A DNA stretch of 64,000 nt from Verrucomicrobiota bacterium (GTDB taxonomy: Bacteria > Verrucomicrobiota > Verrucomicrobiia > Verrucomicrobiales > Verrucomicrobiaceae): positions 1 to 64,000 of the forward strand of contig JANYCZ010000011.1 in NCBI GenBank assembly GCA_025360015.1, read 5' to 3'. The position numbers and the translations under genes were made by a program. This document shows positions 42,208 through 47,983 of this stretch, piece by piece. The notes below the pieces were generated by a model, which saw only the letters and a program-made list of their open reading frames with translations, had not been told where the DNA came from and made no database searches. Numbering within the stretch: the first letter of the stretch is position 1; every line of letters begins with the position of its first letter.

Positions 42208-42405
42208 TACAAATGCGGCATCATCGGGTCCCCCGACCTGGGCAAAACCTGGGCCCAGTACGACCTCAAAGAATTCGGTCCCCGCAGCGGCTGCCGCATC
42301 AACAAAAAGAACACCGACGGCTGGTTCCGCATGGACCTCCGCAAAGGCTGGATCGAACGCGCCGAAGTCCTCTTCCTCAAACCCAAGCCCGCCCCAAAAA
42401 ACTGA
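42208..42405 (+). pseudogene. C-terminal remnant of a secreted protein (BNR-like?)
   Basis: The last about 65 codons of a frame open from 41581 read like real protein, while the upstream part translates repeats. The remnant is CGIIGSPDLGKTWAQYDLKE, FGPRSGCRINKKNTDG, WFRMDLRKGWIERAEVLFLK, ending in a stop at 42405. The S-x-D-x-G-K-T-W Asp-box is the BNR/sialidase repeat motif, which suggests the end of a BNR-repeat protein. The 5' part appears to be lost. The similarity is judged by motif only. Confidence 0.4.
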
Positions 42406-42547
42406 CCCTCTCCGAATATAACTCCGTTAAGGACATTCAGAGGCTTTGTTGATTAGGATGAATCCCGCCTGCTAATTTAGCACAAGAACAAAGCAATTTA
42501 CAGAAAATCGGAGAAGGATTGCCGGAAGCCCCTGTTGACTCTCCCTT

Positions 42548-43987
42548 TTGGAAGCCCAACGTTCACAGCTTCCAACATCAAACACCGTGCGTGTCCTCTC
42601 ATCAGTCACTCCGACGCCCGAACAACTAAGAATTATTTCCAGAACGCTTGTGGGCGTTGAGGTCATTCGTGGAGCGGCGGGAAGCGGAAAAACAACGACT
42701 GCCATCTTCAGACTCCGAGGCCTTGCGGCTCTGTTTGCAAATCGGCGGCAAAGTATTCAGTCCCAGGAACCAGTTCGTGCGCTCATTCTGACGTACAACC
42801 GGACGCTAAGGGGTTATGTTGATCAGCTTGCAGCAGAACAAGCAGCACTCGAAGACAATATTTCCCTGACAGTCGACACTTTTGGCCATTGGGCGTACGA
42901 GACGCTGGGACGGCCCTTACTTGCTAGAGACGAGGATCGGCGGGCACAGATCCAATTATTGGGGCGAACAATTCCTCTCGATCCCAAATTCTTATGCGAC
43001 GAAGTTGAATACATCGGAGGACTATATTTGCCGGGGTCTCGCCACGAATACCTTACAGCGAGGCGAGACGGCAGAGGAGCAAGCCCTCGTATTGATAGTG
43101 CTCTTAGACAGCGCATACTGAATGAAGTTGTGTTGCCATATCAACAGTGGAAAACACAGCAGCGACTCCAGGATTGGAGCGATTTGGAGGTTGAGATGGC
43201 CACCGCGACCCCACAGCTCAGGTATGACATCATTATTGCAGACGAAACCCAAGATTTTTCAGCCAATCAAATCCGGGCAGTTCTTAATCATCGAGCGACG
43301 CAAAGCGCAGTCATACTCATTCTCGACTCGGCCCAGAGGATTTATGCGCGTGGCTTTTCATGGGGTGATGTTGGGATCAGACTGACGCCTAACTCCTTTC
43401 ACCGCCTCGTAAACAACTACCGCAATACTGCGCAAATCGCTCGGTTCGCCGCGCCGCTTGTGGAAGGCATCACTTTAGGGGACGCGGATGCGACTATTCC
43501 AAATCTCACCGCGTGTAGAAGATCGGGGGCTTTGCCGCAAATTGTGGTTGGCAAATTCAACCAGCAAATGGCTCACGCGATATCACAAATCAGGCAAAAT
43601 GTTAATCTGCAAAATGAGAGTGTTGCGTTCTTACATCCAGCCGGATGGTTCGATGCAGTGAAGCAAGCATTAACCCGCGAAGGCTTGCCCTACGTCGAAA
43701 TAACGAGAAGGAGCGAGTGGCCTTCCGGTCCAGAAAACATCGCATTGAGCACAATTCATTCAGCAAAGGGCCTTGAGTTTGATCATGTATTTTTGTTGGG
43801 TCTAAATGAGCTAGTTTTGCAGCATGGCAGTGATCCAAATGACGACGAATGGACAAAACTTCGGAGATTGTTGGCCATGGGAGTAACGAGGGCAAAAACC
43901 TCTGTCTGCTTAGGGTATAAAATGGAAGAGCGCTCCGACTTGATGAATCTTTTCGAAGCAGGGACGTTTGAAGAAATTCTACTATGA
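42548..43987 (+). CDS. UvrD/Rep-type SF1 helicase, short form
   Basis: A 479-residue SF1A helicase, much shorter than UvrD/Rep (about 700), with reduced accessory domains. Motifs in order: Walker A RGAAGSGKTTTA (about 41-52), Ia LTYNRTLRGY, II IIIADETQDFS (about 228-238), III LILDSAQRIY, IV LVNNYRNT, V STIHSAKGLEFDHVFLLG (401-418) and VI LLAMGVTRAKTSVCL (441-455). The start is probably the TTG at 42548; the GTG at 42587 is an alternative. Its stop overlaps the ADP-ribosyltransferase start by 4 nt. It probably processes or senses DNA for the system. Base composition is visibly AT-richer than its neighbours. Confidence 0.88.
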   Translation: MEAQRSQLPTSNTVRVLSSVTPTPEQLRIISRTLVGVEVIRGAAGSGKTTTAIFRLRGLAALFANRRQSIQSQEPVRALILTYNRTLRGYVDQLAAEQAALEDNISLTVDTFGHWAYETLGRPLLARDEDRRAQIQLLGRTIPLDPKFLCDEVEYIGGLYLPGSRHEYLTARRDGRGASPRIDSALRQRILNEVVLPYQQWKTQQRLQDWSDLEVEMATATPQLRYDIIIADETQDFSANQIRAVLNHRATQSAVILILDSAQRIYARGFSWGDVGIRLTPNSFHRLVNNYRNTAQIARFAAPLVEGITLGDADATIPNLTACRRSGALPQIVVGKFNQQMAHAISQIRQNVNLQNESVAFLHPAGWFDAVKQALTREGLPYVEITRRSEWPSGPENIALSTIHSAKGLEFDHVFLLGLNELVLQHGSDPNDDEWTKLRRLLAMGVTRAKTSVCLGYKMEERSDLMNLFEAGTFEEILL

Positions 43988-44607
43988 GTATCGAGGACAT
44001 TATTAAAGAGCGCAACATTACTGAAGTTGTGCATTTCACAACACAGCAAGGTTTGACTGGCATCTTGCACCAGCAAAAAGTCCAAGCCCGGGCTTTCTTA
44101 GGGGATGACAAAGCATTGGAATATATCCTCAAGATCAATACTCAAAAAAACTTTGATCCTGAATGGAAGAAGTACGTCAATCTTTCCATAATGCGGATCA
44201 ACCTCTCTCTGTTTGGGCCATCTCAGTATTGGCATCCAGATGCAAAGTGGCGCATCTTAGCTTTTGATCCCGCTATCCTCTCCCATCCAGATGTTCAGTT
44301 TGTGACAACAAACAACGCGTACAGATGGCATCTTGATCGAGGCACTGGGCCAGAATCACTGTCGAAGCTTTTCGCGCCTGAGGTCAAGGGGGTTCGCGGC
44401 ACGATCACCAAGAGGACGGAGAGTATGCCCTCAAATTGGACAACCGATATACAAGCAGAAGTGCTATATCCAACCGCTGTTTCCACAGCCTTCCTCCAGA
44501 GAATCATTGTTCAATCACAAGAAGATGCAGAATCTGTTGCGGCGAAGCTGGCTGCGTTGTCACACCCCAAGGTTCCGATCGTGATTATGCCAGAAGCATT
44601 TCGTTAA
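43984..44607 (+). CDS. DarT-like DNA ADP-ribosyltransferase toxin (predicted)
   Basis: A 207-residue protein resembling the DarT/DUF4433 family, enzymes that transfer ADP-ribose from NAD+ to bases in single-stranded DNA. It has the N-terminal ITEVVHFTTQQGLTGILHQ (His17, Thr19; DarT has H-x-T near its start), a middle WRILAFDPAIL and VQFVTTNNAYRW, and near the end TDIQAEVLYPTAVSTAFLQR. In this last segment Glu159 sits in the same QAE-[VL]-L-x-P context as the catalytic Glu of DarT. The YVPFYF-type loop is diverged (YVNLSIMRINLSLF), so the target base may differ. Flanked by helicase (4-nt overlap) and ADP-ribosylglycohydrolase (8-nt gap). Confidence 0.72.
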   Translation: MSIEDIIKERNITEVVHFTTQQGLTGILHQQKVQARAFLGDDKALEYILKINTQKNFDPEWKKYVNLSIMRINLSLFGPSQYWHPDAKWRILAFDPAILSHPDVQFVTTNNAYRWHLDRGTGPESLSKLFAPEVKGVRGTITKRTESMPSNWTTDIQAEVLYPTAVSTAFLQRIIVQSQEDAESVAAKLAALSHPKVPIVIMPEAFR

Positions 44608-44615
44608 CTATCGCT

Positions 44616-46232
44616 ATGAGTCCGTACACTTCAAAAATTATTGGTTCAGCGTTGTGGAGCGCCTACGGCGACGCCCTGGGTTTTATCACCGAACTAGCAC
44701 ATTCGGCGATGGTGAAGTCACGAATCGGCGCAAGCCGGGTTGCAGCTACCGTGCCTTGGACGCGCCAAGTGGGAGGTCGTTTCGGTGCCAATTGTAGGCT
44801 GCCAGCCGGTTGTTATTCAGACGATACCCAACTGAGACTCGCTACGTGTCGTGCGATACGTGGCGACGGCTCGTTCGATGTGGAAGCCTTCGCAAAGATG
44901 GAGCTCCCAGTATGGACGTGCTACGCGCTCGGAGCGGGGAGAGGCAGCAAAGCAGCAGCCACCTCACTGGCGAGGGATGGTGTGACGTGGTTCAGCAATT
45001 TTTTCCAAACCGAAAGCACATTGTATATCCATGGTGGGGGCAATGGCGCGTCCATGCGTATTCAGCCACACGTGTGGGCGACAAGCTCAGAAACAGAACA
45101 GAGTTCGGCAAAGAACTTGCTCGGCCCAATAATCGCGAACTCAATCTGCACTCATGGTCATCCAAGAGGTATTCTAGGAGCAGTGTTTCATGGCCTATGT
45201 GTTCGACACGCATTGCACCATGGAACAGCGCCAAGTCCTCGTGATTGGAGTAATCTCATTTTAGAGCTGGGACAGGTGCCGGATGCTGTCGAAAAGAACC
45301 CGGACTTGAAGCTTTTCTGGCTGCCAATTTGGGAACAACAATCTCAGATGCAATTCAGACAAGCGTGCTCGTTGGTGCAGTCCGAGATGAATCGAGATGT
45401 TTCGATTTTGGCGGCTGTCGCAGCGGAAAGTCCTGAACGAGCATATTCTGAAGCTCTACGAAGACTTGATTCCTACAACAAGCAGGAACGTGGTTCTGGT
45501 ACGAAGACAGCATTGCTGGCGGCGTTCCTCGCTTACGTGTTTCCTCAAAATGCCGTGAAACAGGCCCTCACTTGTGCCGCAAATGAGCTGGAAAGTGATA
45601 CAGACAGCATCGCCTCCATGGCTGGTGCTATCATGGGGAGTTACGCTGCCAGCCTTCCGGAAGACGAAATAGCTGACAGGGAGTACATTTGCACGCTTGC
45701 GGTGCGCATGGCGGCAATAGCAGAAAAACAACCGACCAATCACATTCAATATCCGAATCTTCTAGAATGGACCCCTCCTCAAACACAACAAGACTGTGTA
45801 GTTCGAACTAGTGATGGACTGGAAGTCTTGGTTCTTGGGAAAGTCACCTCCGAAGGCGAAACGTATGTCGCAGGCAAGAGTCAAACAGGGGTATGGCAAT
45901 GGCTCACTCTCGCCTCAGGCCAAACCATCCTTGCAAAACGAAGGAAAAGCCCAATTCTGATTGAAGAAGACGCGAAGATTTCAATGCAAACACAGCCATA
46001 CGAGAAGACAAAGCGTGAGAAGAATAACGATTCTCAACTGCCACTCTTCGGTGGCGATGATCTTTCGGAATCCATCGACTTTCTCAGCAAAAAAGCCATA
46101 CGGGCAGGGTTTAACCCCACGTTGATTGGCGAACATATTATATCGCTCTCGGTCCCTCCCAATGGAGTTGAAAGGGCGATTGCCTACGCAGCCATAATCG
46201 CAAAGGCGAAGTTGGCGAGAGGCGCAATCTAG
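44616..46232 (+). CDS. ADP-ribosylglycohydrolase (ARH/DraG family), likely antitoxin
   Basis: A 538-residue hydrolase that would remove ADP-ribose from modified targets. ARH landmarks: GSALWSAYGDALGF near the N-terminus, CYSDDTQLRLATCRA (Asp69, Asp70), GGGNGASMRIQP (about 140-151), THGHPRG (179-185) and ESDTDSIASMAGAIMGSYA (Asp328, Asp330), so both halves of the dinuclear Mg site are present. A C-terminal extension from about 385 (GLEVLVLGKVTSEGE to the helical end) is unusual for the family and unrecognised. The start at 44616 is chosen because upstream codons overlap the DarT-like gene. In classic DarTG this eraser role is played by a macrodomain. Confidence 0.85.
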   Translation: MSPYTSKIIGSALWSAYGDALGFITELAHSAMVKSRIGASRVAATVPWTRQVGGRFGANCRLPAGCYSDDTQLRLATCRAIRGDGSFDVEAFAKMELPVWTCYALGAGRGSKAAATSLARDGVTWFSNFFQTESTLYIHGGGNGASMRIQPHVWATSSETEQSSAKNLLGPIIANSICTHGHPRGILGAVFHGLCVRHALHHGTAPSPRDWSNLILELGQVPDAVEKNPDLKLFWLPIWEQQSQMQFRQACSLVQSEMNRDVSILAAVAAESPERAYSEALRRLDSYNKQERGSGTKTALLAAFLAYVFPQNAVKQALTCAANELESDTDSIASMAGAIMGSYAASLPEDEIADREYICTLAVRMAAIAEKQPTNHIQYPNLLEWTPPQTQQDCVVRTSDGLEVLVLGKVTSEGETYVAGKSQTGVWQWLTLASGQTILAKRRKSPILIEEDAKISMQTQPYEKTKREKNNDSQLPLFGGDDLSESIDFLSKKAIRAGFNPTLIGEHIISLSVPPNGVERAIAYAAIIAKAKLARGAI

Positions 46233-46401
46233 CGCTCTCGCCCTTCGTGGCGCGAAGAAGGGCCGCAGCACAATGCGCACATTTCATTTGCCCCTCCAAT
46301 GACTTTGGAATGCCGAAGATGCGTGACATCGATGTTCGGAACGCTCTGCAAAGCCCGAATCCAGCAAGTCTTCTCACTGGCTCCGCGTAGTGCTTCCAGC
46401 A

Positions 46402-46690
46402 TGCACCTCCGCCTCCTCGCCTTCATCCTGCTATCGCCCCTCGTATCCTTCTCCGCCTCCCCCCTCACCCCCGCCGGCGCCTCTTCCATCGACATCACCC
46501 CCCGACTACCCGGTCCGCCTCAGCGGCTACGGCAACCGCCGCGCGCCAAACACCGGCTCTCCCAGCACATCTTCGCCAAAGCCCTCGCTCTCGGCAACGA
46601 CTCCGAAGGCCCCGCCATCCTCGTCACCGTGGACAACGTCGGTATCCCCGCCTCCATGCGCGCCGAAGTCCTGCGCCGTCTCCGAATCGC
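46402..46690 (+). pseudogene. Truncated 5' copy of the ceramidase-like gene
   Basis: About 285 bp closely matching the beginning of the intact gene at 47984: a similar signal sequence (HLRLLAFILLSPLVSFSAS), then TPAGASSIDITP, and after two compensating single-base indels (about 46502 and 46560) SQHIFAKALALGNDSEGPAI and VTVDNVGIPASMRAEVLRRL. In between, the correct residues (PDYPVRLSGYGNRRAPNTG) are found in the next frame. Similarity stops abruptly near 46685, one codon after the position of LRRL in the full gene. It is therefore a frameshifted, truncated duplicate. Confidence 0.85.
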
Positions 46691-46708
46691 CATGCCTGGC
46701 ATTTTCTA

Positions 46709-47344
46709 TCAGCGCGAAACGAGTTTGCGGGGAGGTGGCCCGGGCTTGTTTTGACGAGGCGGTTTGGTCTTGGCGGCGGCTCGTGCAGGGCGCTTGATGA
46801 CTTCATCCATGGCCGATGACAGAAGATCTTTAAAGTGCATGGGAAGGACGCAGTCTGGGAAGCGGGCGGTTACTTCCAGCTCTCCGCCGAGTCCATGCAA
46901 GAAGGCGGCGAGTGTGCCGAGCTGAATATCGGAACGCCGTTCAGCGCGTGAGATCGCTGCTTGTTTGATGCCGATGGTCTCGCCCAGATCAGCCTGTGAA
47001 AAACCTCTGAGCTCGCGCAATTCCCGCAACTTGGCACCACCGACTTCTGCGCTCGATTTGCTGGTGAGCAATTGCTCCATCCTTTTGAGGGTAAGCTCAA
47101 GGGTTTGAAACTGCTCGGTTGGAACAGCCCCAAAGACGGGTTGGCCGCTTCCGGCTTCTTCCAGCCGAAAGCCTGCCGCAGAACTCCACTGCACGACGAC
47201 GTGGGTGGCTGCGGTGGAGAGATCAATCCACCAAACATCGGAACCTTTGCCGCCTTTTTCAAGTGTGGCTTCGACGTCAGGGCAAAAGTCTTGCAGTCGT
47301 TTGACGAACTGAAGTACGATTGGAGCTGTGGATGCGTCTGACAT
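46709..47344 (-). CDS. XRE-family helix-turn-helix regulator
   Basis: A 211-residue protein. A helix-turn-helix lies at about residues 105-160 (LRELRGFSQADLGETIGIKQ, AAISRAERRSDIQLGTLAAF, LHGLGGELEVTARFPD), the form seen in HigA-like and ImmA/XRE regulators. The N-terminal 100 residues (VLQFVKRLQDFCPDVEATLE, WWIDLSTAATHVVVQW) and the basic proline-rich tail are unrecognised. The start at 47344 is preferred over 47419 because a good promoter and a perfect palindrome occupy 47418-47450. Probably autoregulated. It is encoded 122 nt after a small unknown gene on the same strand. Confidence 0.8.
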   Translation of the reverse strand: MSDASTAPIVLQFVKRLQDFCPDVEATLEKGGKGSDVWWIDLSTAATHVVVQWSSAAGFRLEEAGSGQPVFGAVPTEQFQTLELTLKRMEQLLTSKSSAEVGGAKLRELRELRGFSQADLGETIGIKQAAISRAERRSDIQLGTLAAFLHGLGGELEVTARFPDCVLPMHFKDLLSSAMDEVIKRPARAAAKTKPPRQNKPGPPPRKLVSR

Positions 47345-47417
47345 GGCGGGGTGATGGAATTGCACGCCTGCTCTGTGGGGTCTGACCAAAGGCGGGCATT
47401 CAAGTTTTACTGAGGGC

Positions 47418-47450
47418 ATTATACAGATATATTACACTTATGTAATATAT
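47418..47450 (-). promoter_or_regulatory. Promoter with overlapping 10-bp palindromic operator
   Basis: The perfect inverted repeat ATATATTACA-CTTA-TGTAATATAT occupies 47427-47450. On the minus strand it overlaps a -35-like TTACAT (47445-47440) and directly precedes the -10 TATAAT (47423-47418), spacer 16 nt. Transcription would start near 47411, ahead of the XRE start codon at 47344. This is the arrangement of an autoregulatory operator. Confidence 0.75.
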
Positions 47451-47466
47451 GTGGCAACGCATCAAA

Positions 47467-47868
47467 TCAGTTTTTTTCGAAATGCTCCACGCTTTTCCCG
47501 TCTTCTCCGGCTTTACTGAACTCGGTCTCCTCTTTGCCGGTCTTGCGGAGTTTTCCGTCTGCGTTTTTCTCGAACAGGAAGCGTCGAATCAGAAAGCTGC
47601 CGTTGTCGGCAATCAGGGTGTAGTGCCAGGTGTGGCGGTATCTTTTTAACTGAGGTTTGTCAGGGACGTCTGTTTCCTGTTTTTCGACGGGTGGGCACAT
47701 GCGACCATTGTCGCATGTGGGAATTTCAGGAAGGCCGCTGTGAGCTTCTTCCACTTCGCGCATGAGGCGCTGGATGAGATCGAGAGCCTCTGTACGGGTG
47801 GCTGCAGGTGGGGCAGCGGCAAGATTTTGATAAAGAAGCTGCAGGCGTTCTTTTCGCTGAAGAAGCAT
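47467..47868 (-). CDS. Small protein of unknown function next to XRE gene
   Basis: A 133-residue protein I do not recognise. The N-terminal half is helical and charged (MLLQRKERLQLLYQNLAAAP, ALDLIQRLMREVEEAHSG), the middle holds two cysteines in PTCDNGRMCPP, and the C-terminal half looks beta-rich (RYRHTWHYTLIADNGSFLIR, RFLFEKNADGKL). No signal peptide. The longer frame to 48084 overlaps the start of the ceramidase-like gene on the other strand, so the ATG at 47868 is used. Its position upstream of an autoregulated XRE gene suggests a toxin-antitoxin or phage-response pair, but nothing in the sequence proves this. Confidence 0.55.
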   Translation of the reverse strand: MLLQRKERLQLLYQNLAAAPPAATRTEALDLIQRLMREVEEAHSGLPEIPTCDNGRMCPPVEKQETDVPDKPQLKRYRHTWHYTLIADNGSFLIRRFLFEKNADGKLRKTGKEETEFSKAGEDGKSVEHFEKN

Positions 47869-47983
47869 AGGGCGCAATTTGCATCGCTGATGCGATTGCT
47901 CAAGCCGACAGGGAAAATGAAATCCCCCAACCCATCTCTCCAGCAAGTCTCCGCTCTGCCCTACCGTAGTGTTCCGCACACAC

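Noticed and set aside
43984..44607. Calling the 207-aa protein a NADAR-type or macrodomain protein
   Set aside because: No macrodomain or NADAR motif is visible; the His/Thr start and the QAEVLYP block fit an ADP-ribosyltransferase of the DarT type better.
46690..47970. Insertion sequence carrying the XRE genes
   Set aside because: No transposase motif, terminal inverted repeats or target duplication could be found; only the host-gene duplication flanks it.
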